Source: Spirochaeta cellobiosiphila DSM 17781 (GTDB lineage: Bacteria; Spirochaetota; Spirochaetia; DSM-17781). Taken from it: a stretch of DNA of 64,000 nucleotides. The DNA lies in the NCBI RefSeq assembly GCF_000426705.1, contig NZ_KE384554.1:292825-356824 (forward strand), given 5' to 3'. Of the stretch, positions 34,043 to 43,698 are shown piece after piece. Under the pieces are notes generated by a model. The model was given only the letters and a program-made list of their open reading frames with translations, did not search any database and was not told the DNA's origin. Within the stretch, counting starts at the first letter, position 1; each line of letters opens with the position of its first letter. The position numbers were made by a program, and so were the translations under genes.

Positions 34043-36313
34043 ATGAATAAGAAATATTACATTATCTATTTATTAGTTATGATAATAGGGACACTAACTT
34101 ATGCTCAGAACCAGGATCCTGTAGCAACGCTTGTGTACTATGATGATGAGACATCGCTCATTATTTATGATGATAATAATACAGAATTATTTCCTGAGTT
34201 CGGAATGGAGCTTACACCGGGATATTCCATAGACACAGGATTATCAAATGTGGAAATCGAATTGCAGCCGAATGGTACTATTGTTAAATTATCACCGGAT
34301 ACGGTCTTTTCTATTGATGCTTTACAGGGAAGAGAACAAGCTACTTCTAACACCTTTAGTTTAGTGAGTGGTAAGATGCGTGCTGTTGCAGCAAGGGCTG
34401 TTGGTGATGAATCCTATACAGTAAAAACACAGACCGCCATAGCAGGTGTACGGGGAACTGATTTTGCTATGCAGTATACCCAAGGGGTTGTTGATGCCAC
34501 TTTTGTATTTGATGGATTAGTAGAAGTTACCAACCTTAAAACAGGTACCTCTGTTGCCGTTCCTACAGGAAAGGGTGTTGATACCTTTGGTGAAGTATTT
34601 CAACCAACGGTATGGCCTGCCGCCAAATTAAGTAATCTGGTAGAGAATCTGGACTTCGAAAGTTTATCTCCTGACAATGTTCCTGGACATGAAGTATCCA
34701 CAGAACAAAAAACAGGTGAGGAGGAGACGCCCCCAGAAGAACCGAAAACCACTGTAGAAGAACCTACTCCGGAAGAACCTACTCCGGAAGAACCAGCTAC
34801 CGAAGAACCAACAGATCAAACCATTATAACAGAACAACCCATTGATAAAACTCCTGGAAATACAACAACTCCAGAGGGAGGTGGTATGTTTGCAGGATTT
34901 GCTAATCTATTTGATCTTGAAATAGGTTCGATGACTGTAGGTGAAACCACTTACTCTAAAGCTATAATACAACCTCGTTTCGTGTTTGGTAAGTTAAAAT
35001 TGGGTCTCTACCTGCCTATTGTATATTCCAAAGATATTCTTGATCCGGGTAACTGGTATCAACCAGGTGGTAATAATGAATGGAGCTTTGGTTCTGATCA
35101 AGATAATGATTATGACTTATATACAGACTTATTTCAGGATTTAGCCCTTAAGATTAGATATCTTGAATATGGTGATCCTCAAACTGATAACTTCTATTTG
35201 AAGTTTGGAAATCTAAAAACCATGACCATTGGTGATGGCTTCCTAATGAACAATTATGCGAACGATATAGACTTTCCTGCTGTTAGAAAAGTTGGTATTA
35301 ATGCAGGCCTAAAAGGGAAAAAGGCAGGAATGGAAGCTGTTGTAGATGACTTGGGAGATCCCGACATCATGGGAGGTCGTTTTAGTATCAGTCCTTTATG
35401 GTCTGGTTTTGAATTGGGTTATACAGTGATAGCAGATACAGATCCAATAGAAACAATAGAAACAATGGAAAATAAAGATCCTTACGGTAAACCTATTATG
35501 GTAGGAACCTCACTGGATATGTCATTAATTAATGTTCAGACTTCCCTCTTCGGGTTCAAATTATTCGTTGATGGAGGAACGGTTATCCCCTATCTAAAAG
35601 AAAGCATGGATAATCCAAGTGACAACAGTCAACACCTTTCCAACGGTTTTCAGACAGATTATATCTACAGGGATAGTAAGCTTTACAACTGGGGAGCCAT
35701 GACAGGTGCTATAGGTCACATTTTTATTGTAGATTATCGTTTAGATTATCGCTATGGACGTAATACATTTGCCTTTCCCTACTTCAATGCTAATTACGAC
35801 AGGACGAAAGGGAAGTATATCTATCAAATGTATTCCTACTTATCCGATCCTGATAATAGCGAATATGATATAACTACAATGGGAATATATGGGGAATCAG
35901 GAATTAATCTATTTGATGCAATTCGTTTGTCTGCAGGATACTTATGGCCTTGGGAGATCGACGAAAGTGATAATCTCAAAACTAAGGATGAGGATTACTT
36001 CAAACTGGAACTAAGTGTGAAGGAAGGGGTCATCCCTGTATTAGGACTCTACGGATCTGTGAGCTATGAGAGGACCTACTTCATTCCTACGATTCAAAAC
36101 AAGGGAAATGGTAAAGATTTATCACTTTTTGATGCTTTCACAGCTATCAAGGGTGAAATCGTTTACCCAGTCACAGAAGGTTTAGACATTGCTTTTATGG
36201 CAGGAACAACGACATTGCCTGATAAAGAGAATCCTGATAAAATTCAAACAGATTCTCAAAAAAATCCTAAGATTGTGCCATCCTATACTATTGAGACCAG
36301 GATAAATTTTTAG
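34043..36313 (+). CDS. FecR-domain protein fused to an outer-membrane barrel
   Basis: 756 residues. After a signal peptide (about 1-21), residues about 25-200 form a FecR-like domain (GYSIDTGLSNVEIELQPNGTIVKLSPDTVFSID, TAIAGVRGTDFAMQY), a beta-helix/strand module that in spirochaetes is common on secreted proteins and is not the sigma-factor signalling FecR. Residues about 205-280 are an acidic proline linker (EEPTPEEP repeats, ending in a short glycine stretch). The rest (about 290-756) is the barrel-type domain homologous to the whole of the previous protein. Two-domain fusion by duplication next to the single-domain paralogue is clear from the sequence. It ends in the mutL start (TAGTG). 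Confidence 0.8.
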   Translation: MNKKYYIIYLLVMIIGTLTYAQNQDPVATLVYYDDETSLIIYDDNNTELFPEFGMELTPGYSIDTGLSNVEIELQPNGTIVKLSPDTVFSIDALQGREQATSNTFSLVSGKMRAVAARAVGDESYTVKTQTAIAGVRGTDFAMQYTQGVVDATFVFDGLVEVTNLKTGTSVAVPTGKGVDTFGEVFQPTVWPAAKLSNLVENLDFESLSPDNVPGHEVSTEQKTGEEETPPEEPKTTVEEPTPEEPTPEEPATEEPTDQTIITEQPIDKTPGNTTTPEGGGMFAGFANLFDLEIGSMTVGETTYSKAIIQPRFVFGKLKLGLYLPIVYSKDILDPGNWYQPGGNNEWSFGSDQDNDYDLYTDLFQDLALKIRYLEYGDPQTDNFYLKFGNLKTMTIGDGFLMNNYANDIDFPAVRKVGINAGLKGKKAGMEAVVDDLGDPDIMGGRFSISPLWSGFELGYTVIADTDPIETIETMENKDPYGKPIMVGTSLDMSLINVQTSLFGFKLFVDGGTVIPYLKESMDNPSDNSQHLSNGFQTDYIYRDSKLYNWGAMTGAIGHIFIVDYRLDYRYGRNTFAFPYFNANYDRTKGKYIYQMYSYLSDPDNSEYDITTMGIYGESGINLFDAIRLSAGYLWPWEIDESDNLKTKDEDYFKLELSVKEGVIPVLGLYGSVSYERTYFIPTIQNKGNGKDLSLFDAFTAIKGEIVYPVTEGLDIAFMAGTTTLPDKENPDKIQTDSQKNPKIVPSYTIETRINF

Positions 36314-38040
36314 TGCAGACTGTGAATGAAAGACAACGTGTAGAAGTTTTAAAAGATAATGTAGCCCGCAAGATAGCGGCCGGTGAAGTAATTGACCGGC
36401 CCTATTCTATTGTGAGGGAACTATTAGATAATGCTATCGATAGTGGTGCGGATAAAATAACTCTTGAAATCAAACAGGGGGGTATTGATTCTATACGTGT
36501 ATCTGATGATGGCTGCGGGATGACAAAAGAGGATCTGGAACTATGTTTTCTACCTCATGCCACATCAAAGATCAGAACAGAAGATGATCTTTTGACAACG
36601 AAAACAATGGGCTTCCGTGGAGAAGCTCTTTCGAGTATTGCGACCTGTGCCCGGACTGAAATACTGTCAAATACTTCTGATCTGGGATATAAACTTAGGA
36701 TTGAAGAGGGTAAGGTAAAGTCTTTACAGCCTGCACCTTGTCAACAGGGAACAATTATTGAAGCTAAGGAGTTATTTTTCAATCTCCCCGCTCGTAAGAA
36801 ATTCCTCAAACGACCAGCCTCTGAAACGTCCCTATGTCGTACCACCTTTCATGAAAAGGCCATTCCCTTCCCCAATATAGAATTTAGAATGACTATTGAT
36901 AATAAAGAAAGGGATCTTCTTTTCAAGACAACTCAGCTCGACCGTATTAAAGATGTCTATAATGACAAGATAGAGACGTCCATGCTTGATGAGCTAGACT
37001 GGCAAGGGAATGGTTATTCCATTAAGGCCATATTGGGGAAACCTGGCTTAAACAGGAAGGATCGCAAATACATTCAAGTCTATGTTAATAAGAGAAAGAT
37101 TCAAGAATTCGCTTTTATACAGGCCATCACCTATGGATATGAGCAAGTACTACCAGGGGGAGTCTTCCCTGTTACTTTTCTCTTTATTGATATAGAGCCC
37201 CATTTGATAGACTTCAATATTCATCCAGCGAAAAAAGAAGCCAAGTTCCGTAATTTGAATGAAATTCATCATTCTGTAGTGACGATGATTAGGGATTATC
37301 TGGCAGGGTTTTCCATTAAAGAGACCCAATTACCATTAAATACTTATCAAAAAGAATTAAACAATATGGAAGTAAAACAGGTCTATAAAAAGCCGACTTC
37401 CTATTTACCCCAGCAAAATACCAATAAATATGAACTACGACAGGAAAGTCGTTCCTTTAGCCAAGCCTTCGAATATGTGAAGTCCACTAAACCTGAGAAT
37501 AAATTCACCTATCTAGGTCAATCTATGAACCTTTTTCTCATTTTTGAGATGGACTCAACACTTTATATTATGGATCAACATGCAGCCCATGAACGGATAT
37601 TGTTTGAACAATATAAAAATGATCCAGGGACAATCCAGGAACTGCTTATCCCTGAGCGTATAGAAGTGCCCGAAGAATCTGAACAAAAGATAATGGCCTA
37701 TAAGGAATCCTTAAATAAAGCAGGTTTTAAAATATCACAGGAATCGGAAGGGATATGGAATCTGGAAGCTCTTCCTTCCAGAGTAGCCTCTTTACAAAAT
37801 ACCATAATCCAGTTTTTTATCTCTCCCGAAGGCAATTCAGATGATTTAATGGTTGATTTATATGCTACCATGTCCTGTCGTAAAGCAATCAAAGACGGAG
37901 ATCCTATTAGCGCTGTAACAGCTGTAGATATCATCGATAAAGCTATTAGTCTTCCTGTTCATAGATGTCCTCACGGCCGTCCCATCTGGTATGAAATCAG
38001 CCGAGAGGAATTATTTCAGTTACTAGGTCGTTTACTGTAG
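36313..38040 (+). CDS. mutL: DNA mismatch repair protein MutL (endonuclease type)
   Basis: 575 residues from a GTG that overlaps the stop of the FecR-barrel gene (TAGTG). N-terminal GHKL ATPase: KIAAGEVIDRP, ELLDNAIDSGADKI at about 35 (motif I), SDDGCGM at about 60, and GFRGEALSSIA at about 98. The C-terminal domain has DQHAAHERILFE (about residue 421), which fits DQHA-x2-E-x4-E, plus SCRKAIKDG and CPHGRP. These are the metal-binding motifs of MutL proteins that nick DNA themselves, as in organisms without MutH. It acts with MutS, which is not in the window. It overlaps the convergent TPR gene by 9 bases at the ends. Confidence 0.93.
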   Translation: MQTVNERQRVEVLKDNVARKIAAGEVIDRPYSIVRELLDNAIDSGADKITLEIKQGGIDSIRVSDDGCGMTKEDLELCFLPHATSKIRTEDDLLTTKTMGFRGEALSSIATCARTEILSNTSDLGYKLRIEEGKVKSLQPAPCQQGTIIEAKELFFNLPARKKFLKRPASETSLCRTTFHEKAIPFPNIEFRMTIDNKERDLLFKTTQLDRIKDVYNDKIETSMLDELDWQGNGYSIKAILGKPGLNRKDRKYIQVYVNKRKIQEFAFIQAITYGYEQVLPGGVFPVTFLFIDIEPHLIDFNIHPAKKEAKFRNLNEIHHSVVTMIRDYLAGFSIKETQLPLNTYQKELNNMEVKQVYKKPTSYLPQQNTNKYELRQESRSFSQAFEYVKSTKPENKFTYLGQSMNLFLIFEMDSTLYIMDQHAAHERILFEQYKNDPGTIQELLIPERIEVPEESEQKIMAYKESLNKAGFKISQESEGIWNLEALPSRVASLQNTIIQFFISPEGNSDDLMVDLYATMSCRKAIKDGDPISAVTAVDIIDKAISLPVHRCPHGRPIWYEISREELFQLLGRLL

Positions 38041-39852
38041 GATTTGTTCTACTTCTGCCCGTTTATCATAATTAGGATTCTTATCTAACAAACTCTGGAG
38101 GATGGTTTTAGCCATATCTGTTTGTCCTGTTGTAAAGAACAGTTTACCCAATTGATAATACCCATCCCAATAGTTGCTATCAATCTTGATCAAATCCTGA
38201 AGTACGCTTTGGGCTAATTCATATTGTTTGGTTTCTATATAAGCACTGGCTAAGTTGTAACGCATTAAGGTTGCGTCAGGTTTACTTTTAATAGCCTTAT
38301 TATAACTTTCGATAGCCTGTGGGTATAATTCTTTATGCAAATACACATTACCTAAGTTGTTGTGTACAGCCACAGAATTAGAGTCCAGAGAACTAGCCTT
38401 CAACAATAGAGCTAAAGCCTTATCATAGTCACCACTGTCATCATAGATCTTTCCTAGATTGATAAGAGGACTGGCATACTGAGGATCCAACTTGGCACTT
38501 TGCAGATAACTGGTGATTGCAGAATCCTTTTGATTAAGAGCTTCACTTACTTCACCTAGGGTAAAGTAGTAATTAGCTTTACTAGGTTCAGCCTTTACAG
38601 CCTTCGCAGCATAATTAAGTGCATCACTGGCCTTGTTCAACCTTAGTTTAACATTGGCCATGTTGTAGTTGGTTTCAGGACTATCAGGCTGTAAAGCAAG
38701 GGCCTTAGCAAAAATGCTTTCTGATTCACTATATTTAGAGGCCTGATAGAGGGCAAAAGCATAACCTTGCAAAAACTTAACATTAGTAGGTTCTAAGTCA
38801 GATGCTTTTTTGTAGGCTCTTATTGCAGAATCCATCTTGCTTAGTGATTTTTGGATCTGTGCATATTCAAAATAGGCAGATCCATAGTTAGGATCAATCT
38901 TATAAGCTCTAGCATAGCTTTCAGCGGCACTTCTATAATCTTTTAAGACTTTTTCTGTGGCCCCTTTATTAAAGTAAGCTTTACTTCGTGAAGGATCCAG
39001 TTTGACACAAGCAGTAAAGGATAATAAGGCATCACTGAATAAATGGGCACGGAACTGAGCCTTTCCTAATTCATAGAGAATATCTGCATCATTCGGATTA
39101 TAGCGCTTAGCATCCTTAAAGGAACGTACTGCATCATCCCATTGATCTGTTTTTTCATAAATCTGACCTAAGGTATAATAAGGAACCCAGAAGTGAGGAG
39201 ATTTGTCTAATGCTAAATTCGCGTTTTTTACGGCCTGTTCCAGGTTCTGTGAATCATCACTATCTTCCTTAAAATATGTTTCCCCTTTCCAGGCATAGGC
39301 TTCTCCACTATCAGAATCTTTATCTATTGCTTGATTAAAATAACTATGAGCCTGATCAAAATCATCCTTATCCAAAGCAGCTAAACCTTTTTTGATTAAC
39401 TCAGCGACTTCCTTGCTTAATTTATCTTCTTCAGATTCTTTGGCTGGTTGATTTTGTTTTTCTGGTTGCTTGGGCTGGGTGGTGACTGCTGGCTGAGACT
39501 GCACTCTATTGGAAATATCCTTCAAGCTTTCCGTTAGTTGATCATTACGCTTCTTTTCATCATCCAGTTTCTTTTGATATTCCGAATCTTCTGCCAATCT
39601 CTTGGCTTCAAGAATCTTATCTTTTAAATCCCGTGCTTCCTGATCATCAAAATTATCCAGTAATATTTTTTCAACCAAATCTAATGCCCGTTGAAATTCC
39701 CCTTCCTCAAGGTATTCAGTAGCTAAGGCCAGGGCATTATCCCTTGCTGAATTTTCTTCTGAACCACCTCTATGAGTAATCAGGAATACTCCCAATCCAA
39801 TCAATAGAATACTAATTAGGATTATTAAAGCTATTTTGATCTTGTTGTCCAT
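38032..39852 (-). CDS. Membrane-anchored TPR protein
   Basis: 606 residues. An N-terminal membrane segment (KIALIILISILLIGLGVFLI, about 5-24) anchors the protein; residues about 30-150 are a charged helical region with Q/P/K linker (QPAVTTQPKQPEKQNQPAKE). From about 155 to the end there are about twelve TPR units, e.g. AIDKDSDSGEAYAWKGETYF, AKRYNPNDADILYELGKAQF, KLDPQYASPLINLGKIYDD. No enzymatic domain is present. It likely serves as a protein-interaction scaffold facing the periplasm or cytoplasm. It is 12 bases after the TPR gene at 39.9 kb and likely co-transcribed with it. Confidence 0.8.
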   Translation of the reverse strand: MDNKIKIALIILISILLIGLGVFLITHRGGSEENSARDNALALATEYLEEGEFQRALDLVEKILLDNFDDQEARDLKDKILEAKRLAEDSEYQKKLDDEKKRNDQLTESLKDISNRVQSQPAVTTQPKQPEKQNQPAKESEEDKLSKEVAELIKKGLAALDKDDFDQAHSYFNQAIDKDSDSGEAYAWKGETYFKEDSDDSQNLEQAVKNANLALDKSPHFWVPYYTLGQIYEKTDQWDDAVRSFKDAKRYNPNDADILYELGKAQFRAHLFSDALLSFTACVKLDPSRSKAYFNKGATEKVLKDYRSAAESYARAYKIDPNYGSAYFEYAQIQKSLSKMDSAIRAYKKASDLEPTNVKFLQGYAFALYQASKYSESESIFAKALALQPDSPETNYNMANVKLRLNKASDALNYAAKAVKAEPSKANYYFTLGEVSEALNQKDSAITSYLQSAKLDPQYASPLINLGKIYDDSGDYDKALALLLKASSLDSNSVAVHNNLGNVYLHKELYPQAIESYNKAIKSKPDATLMRYNLASAYIETKQYELAQSVLQDLIKIDSNYWDGYYQLGKLFFTTGQTDMAKTILQSLLDKNPNYDKRAEVEQILQ

Positions 39853-39864
39853 TCATTTCCTCCC

Positions 39865-40659
39865 TTAGTCTTCAATATCAATGTCATAATCATAATCTTC
39901 TAAACCTTCTGATTCCGCTGATATCCCTTCTGTATTATCACCGGCATTCTGCAATGAATTTAAGATGTCATCAAGAAGGGCCTGTTGCCTTGCGGCTTCC
40001 TCTTTCTGTCTAGCCTCTTCTTCCAATCTCTTTTGTTCTTCATCCTTTGCCTTTTGTTCGGCCTGTTTTTTTGCTTCTTCTTCTGCAATTCGCTTGGCTT
40101 CTGCTTCTGCCAGCTTACGCTGTTCTTCTTCTGCCATATATTGCTGCAACAAAGCAATGACTTTTTCTATATTTTCTTTTTGTGAGGAATCGGGTTTTAA
40201 ATTAAGATACAAAATATAATCATTCAAACAATCCTGGAATTCCTTAAGCTGTAGCCGAGAATTAGCACGGTTCAGAACAGCGGGAGCATAACTGCTATTG
40301 ATCCGGATCGCTTCAGAATAGCTTTTATCTGCATCGTCATATTTAGCTTGAGCAAATTGAACATTACCCAAGTTATAATTTATCTGAGCTAAATGGCTTG
40401 ATGCCTGATTTAAACCTCTGCTTAATATCTGCACAGCCTTATCTCTAGCTCCAGATTTCTCGTATATAAACCCTAGATAGATATAGGGTTTACCTTGGGA
40501 AGGATTCTGTCCCAAACTTGCCAGGAATAAGGACTCTGCCTTTTCCATATTTCCTTCCATCAAAGCCTGCTCACCAGAATCTACAAGATTCTGACCATAA
40601 CAGCTTAGATTCAGAAAGACTACACTAACTAATAATAGTAAAATACGTTTCATGTCCAT
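39865..40659 (-). CDS. Exported TPR protein, possible lipoprotein, with charged coiled-coil tail
   Basis: 264 residues. A signal peptide (MKRILLLLVSVVFLNLSCYG) ends in LNLSC, which may be a relaxed spirochaete lipobox (position -3 is Asn, so it is atypical). Residues about 25-165 hold four TPR units (AESLFLASLGQNPSQGKPYIYLG, AVQILSRGLNQASSHLAQINYNLG). Then a long E/A/K/Q-rich coiled coil (about 165-230) and an acidic end (YDYDIDIED). I start at the ATG at 40659 because GGGGAT is 5 bases before it; the ATG two codons on is also possible. It precedes the larger TPR gene by 12 bases. A plus-strand promoter overlaps its upstream region. Confidence 0.75.
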   Translation of the reverse strand: MDMKRILLLLVSVVFLNLSCYGQNLVDSGEQALMEGNMEKAESLFLASLGQNPSQGKPYIYLGFIYEKSGARDKAVQILSRGLNQASSHLAQINYNLGNVQFAQAKYDDADKSYSEAIRINSSYAPAVLNRANSRLQLKEFQDCLNDYILYLNLKPDSSQKENIEKVIALLQQYMAEEEQRKLAEAEAKRIAEEEAKKQAEQKAKDEEQKRLEEEARQKEEAARQQALLDDILNSLQNAGDNTEGISAESEGLEDYDYDIDIED

Positions 40660-40679
40660 TATCCCCAATATCGGATTAT

Positions 40680-40708
40680 TTGACACTTTTTCCAAAAGGA
40701 ATTAATCT
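40680..40708 (+). promoter_or_regulatory. Promoter for the TPR/phosphoesterase/ParB-like genes
   Basis: TTGACA, 17-base spacer, TAATCT, with the -10 box 34 bases before the ATG at 40742. It lies in the gap between the divergent TPR genes and fits a strong sigma70-type promoter. Confidence 0.7.
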
Positions 40709-40741
40709 TTCATTAAATTATATCACTATTTCGGAGTATTA

Positions 40742-42091
40742 ATGTCACCGCTAATAGGTTTCGTTATCGTTTTTGGTGTCGCTATTGGATTTTTTGTTGC
40801 TTATATCGTGAAAAGTCTTATAGCCCCCAAAAGGATATCTACATTGGCCGATTTAATTAAGTCAGGCAAAACAGCATCAGCAGCTCGGATAGCAAAGCAG
40901 ATTATAGCTAAAGAGCCGCGTAGTTTAGATGCTCATTATTTTCTTGGTAAAGCTTATCAGATGGAAAACAAGAATGAATTGGCCCTTATGGAGTATAAGA
41001 CGGTTAACTCTATTGGGAACTTTGACGGTATGTGCGATGAAAAGAAGTTTCGCAATGAAATCGCTACTTTATTTCAGAAATTTAACCAACATGAAGAAGC
41101 TCTTAAAGAATATCTATTACTTATCAAATTAGAACCGCATGAATCGGAACATTTTTACAATGCTGGAGTTCTCTTTGAAGAACGTAATAGAGGAGATAAA
41201 GCTGTTGGTTATTATAAGAAGGCTTTAGAGATCAATCCCCGTCATTCTGATAGCCATTTTAGACTGGGATTAATTCTTTACAGGAATCAACGTTCTATGG
41301 AAGCAAAAAATGCTTTTACAGAGGCCTTGAAGTATAACAGGGAAAATGGGCAGGCACACTTCTATTTGGGGCGTATTGCAAAGGAACGCCAGGAGTATAC
41401 AGCTGCACTCAAATGCTTTGAGAGCTCTCAAAAGGATCCAGATCTCAAGATAAAATCACTTATTGAACGGGGTTCCTGTTACTTAAGCATAGAAACTCCG
41501 GAAAAAGCCATAAGTGAATTAGAAAGGGCTATAAAACTCGCTACTGATCCCAAAGCCAATGAGACTCTTTATGCCCGTTACTTTCTAAGCTTAGCTTATG
41601 AGAAAACAAGAAAATTTGATGAAGCTATTGAGCAATGGGAAAAGATTTATGGTGTAAAACCGAATTTCAAAGATGTGTCTCAAAAGTTAAGTTCTTATCA
41701 GGACTTACGTGTTGATGATCAAATGAAAGACTATCTGACAGCCGGTAAAGAACATTTTATGGAACTATGTAAAAACGCAGTGGTCAAAATGGGTCTTGTT
41801 GTTCAGGATATCAAAGAAATTCCTAATGGATCGCAAATCATTGCCATCGAAGGTGATTCTGCTAAGTGGCGTAACACAAGAAAGATGCCTAAACTTATTC
41901 GTTTCTTACGTATACCGGATATGATTGAAGAAAATATCATCCGTGATCTTCATGAAGAAATGAAATCCCTTGGGGCTAACCGTGCTATTATATTCTCAAG
42001 TTCTAATTTTTCAAGAATGGCCATTACTTTTGCAGAGTCAAGACCAGTGGATTTGATGAATAAGGATAAGCTTCAGAATTACTTAAAATAG
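40742..42091 (+). CDS. TPR protein with Mrr-like C-terminal domain
   Basis: 449 residues. An N-terminal membrane segment (GFVIVFGVAIGFFVAYIV, about 5-23), then TPR units from about 35 to 325 (KEPRSLDAHYFLGKAYQME, LEPHESEHFYNAGVLFEERN, ALEINPRHSDSHFRLGLILY). The C-terminal 115 residues (about 335-449) end in GANRAIIFSSSNFSRMAITFAE and PVDLMNKDKLQNYL, which resemble the end of Mrr-type restriction endonuclease-like domains (the helper 'return to the pool' strand plus the V/I-D-L-x-x-x-x-L helix). The classical D-x-n-(Q/E)-x-K active-site residues are not evident, so it may be inactive. First gene of a run with the phosphoesterase and ParB-like genes. Confidence 0.65.
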   Translation: MSPLIGFVIVFGVAIGFFVAYIVKSLIAPKRISTLADLIKSGKTASAARIAKQIIAKEPRSLDAHYFLGKAYQMENKNELALMEYKTVNSIGNFDGMCDEKKFRNEIATLFQKFNQHEEALKEYLLLIKLEPHESEHFYNAGVLFEERNRGDKAVGYYKKALEINPRHSDSHFRLGLILYRNQRSMEAKNAFTEALKYNRENGQAHFYLGRIAKERQEYTAALKCFESSQKDPDLKIKSLIERGSCYLSIETPEKAISELERAIKLATDPKANETLYARYFLSLAYEKTRKFDEAIEQWEKIYGVKPNFKDVSQKLSSYQDLRVDDQMKDYLTAGKEHFMELCKNAVVKMGLVVQDIKEIPNGSQIIAIEGDSAKWRNTRKMPKLIRFLRIPDMIEENIIRDLHEEMKSLGANRAIIFSSSNFSRMAITFAESRPVDLMNKDKLQNYLK

Positions 42092-42101
42092 GGGTATTTG
42101 C

Positions 42102-42782
42102 TTGAAAATCTTAGTTGTAGCCGATCATATTGATCCTTTAGTTTACTCTAATTCTATCAAGAAACGTTTTGAAGATGTAGATTTAATATTAGGGGCGGGA
42201 GATCTGCCCCTGGAATATTATGGTTTTATTGTAAGTAGTTTGAACAAACCATGCTACTTTGTCTTTGGTAATCATCACCTTAAGCGTTTCAATTTCTACA
42301 AAAAGAAGTCCTCTGAGATGGATCCCAGGGCATGGATGGATACGGTACAATATGAACATCATTTTGGTGCGACCTATGTGGGCGGCAAAGTGATAAGAAC
42401 CCCAAAGAATCTTCTGATGGCAGGACTGGGTGGTAGTATTCGTTACAATGGGGATGACAATCAATATACCGATCTGGGAATGTACTTGAATTGTTTCAAA
42501 CTCATTCCAAAACTTATCTATAATAAAATAAAATATGGAAGATATCTCGATATATTGTTGACACATAGCCCTCCGAAAGGAATTCATGATAAACCTGATC
42601 CCTGTCATATTGGATTTAAAGCTTTTTTGTGGTTTATGAGGGTATTTAAACCTAAATACCTGATTCACGGCCATATTCACCTTTATGAATTAAATGCTAA
42701 GCGTCAAAGCCGATACTATGAAACTATTATAATCAATGCCTATGATCATATTGTCATTGACCTAGAGGTACCGAATGAGTGA
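42102..42782 (+). CDS. Calcineurin-like metallophosphoesterase
   Basis: 226 residues from a TTG with GGGG 8 bases upstream. MKILVVADHIDP gives the first metal ligands (D-x-H); DLILGAGDLP near residue 30 the G-D; YFVFGNHH near residue 55 the G-N-H; DILLTHSPPKG near residue 150 the H-S/T block; and KYLIHGHIH near residue 187 the final G-H-x-H. So the two-metal site is complete. Substrate cannot be told: cyclic nucleotide, protein phosphate or lipid phosphate. It overlaps the next gene by 8 bases. Confidence 0.85.
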   Translation: MKILVVADHIDPLVYSNSIKKRFEDVDLILGAGDLPLEYYGFIVSSLNKPCYFVFGNHHLKRFNFYKKKSSEMDPRAWMDTVQYEHHFGATYVGGKVIRTPKNLLMAGLGGSIRYNGDDNQYTDLGMYLNCFKLIPKLIYNKIKYGRYLDILLTHSPPKGIHDKPDPCHIGFKAFLWFMRVFKPKYLIHGHIHLYELNAKRQSRYYETIIINAYDHIVIDLEVPNE

Positions 42783-43698
42783 TAACCTAGTTAACTATCA
42801 AGCGAGTGATGATTTCAACAAAGCCCGTGTAAGAGCACGTTTTGGTAAAATCCTTAATATTATCAAACCTGAAAAACAGCAATTGCTATCTTTTGATGAT
42901 GTGAAGAATTTGGTTAGACCTACCAATCAGGTATATCGGGGAATGCAGGTTGTATCTATCAAGGATATTGTAGGATCAGAAGGAAGATATTCTGATTTTA
43001 ACAAAGCCTTTTTACCCCGTCATGATCACTTAAGAAAACGATGGGAGAGTATTGATAAAGCCCACTTAAAACAAGTGATCCTGCCTCCTATCAAGCTATA
43101 TAAGATTGGTGATGTGTATTTTGTACGTGATGGGAATCACCGGGTCAGTGTAGCCAAACAGCAAAAAGTAGAAGCTATTGATGCGGAAGTAACAGAGTTA
43201 TCCAGTCATATCAAGGTCACAAAAGATATGACCATCGATAATCTGAGACAAGCCATTATTATGTATGAAAGACAGTCTTTCATGAAATATAAGGACATCA
43301 GTTCAGTCATTGATATGAAACGAATTGATTTCACAGCTACCGGACGTTATGATGAACTTATACGTCATATCCATGGCCATAAATATTTCATAAATATGGG
43401 ACATAAACATGAAATAAGTCTCAAAGTAGCAACAAAGTCCTGGTTTGATAATATTTTTCTTCCCATCCTGGAAGCTATCAAAGAAGAAGACTTGTTAAGC
43501 CGATTTCCTGGTCGTACGGAGGCTGACCTTTATGTGTGGATTGTTCGACATTGGGATGAGCTTAAAAGGAAGTACGGTGATGGTGTAAGCGTAAAAGATG
43601 CAGCAAGGGATTATTCACAACGCTATGGTAAAGGTTTTCTTGATAGATTAAAGGATATTATAGTCAGGATATTTAAAGCCCTTAAGCGTGAGGGATAA
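42775..43698 (+). CDS. ParB/sulfiredoxin-like domain protein
   Basis: 307 residues. Residues about 70-150 (LKQVILPPIKLYKIGDVYFVRDGNHRVSVAKQQKVEAIDAEV) match the ParB N-terminal nuclease-like fold, with D-G-N-H-R in the place of the ParB G-x-x-R motif; the fold can bind nucleotides. Helical, charged parts follow (HIHGHKYFINMGHKHE, WDELKRKYGDGVSVKDAARDY). No helix-turn-helix like that of Spo0J is seen, so chromosome segregation is not implied. Some DUF4032-like proteins have this layout. The gene starts inside the phosphoesterase gene (8-base overlap) and is probably translated with it. The last bases overlap the convergent lipoprotein gene. Confidence 0.6.
   Translation: MSDNLVNYQASDDFNKARVRARFGKILNIIKPEKQQLLSFDDVKNLVRPTNQVYRGMQVVSIKDIVGSEGRYSDFNKAFLPRHDHLRKRWESIDKAHLKQVILPPIKLYKIGDVYFVRDGNHRVSVAKQQKVEAIDAEVTELSSHIKVTKDMTIDNLRQAIIMYERQSFMKYKDISSVIDMKRIDFTATGRYDELIRHIHGHKYFINMGHKHEISLKVATKSWFDNIFLPILEAIKEEDLLSRFPGRTEADLYVWIVRHWDELKRKYGDGVSVKDAARDYSQRYGKGFLDRLKDIIVRIFKALKREG

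Noticed and set aside
34700..34830. Tandem repeats coding EEPTPEEP as a separate repeat element
   Set aside because: They are a short low-complexity linker in the FecR-barrel protein, with imperfect copies.
39965..40219. Cys/Ser-rich plus-strand frames at 39.97-40.2 kb
   Set aside because: Mirror of the E/A/K-rich coiled coil in the TPR gene on the other strand.
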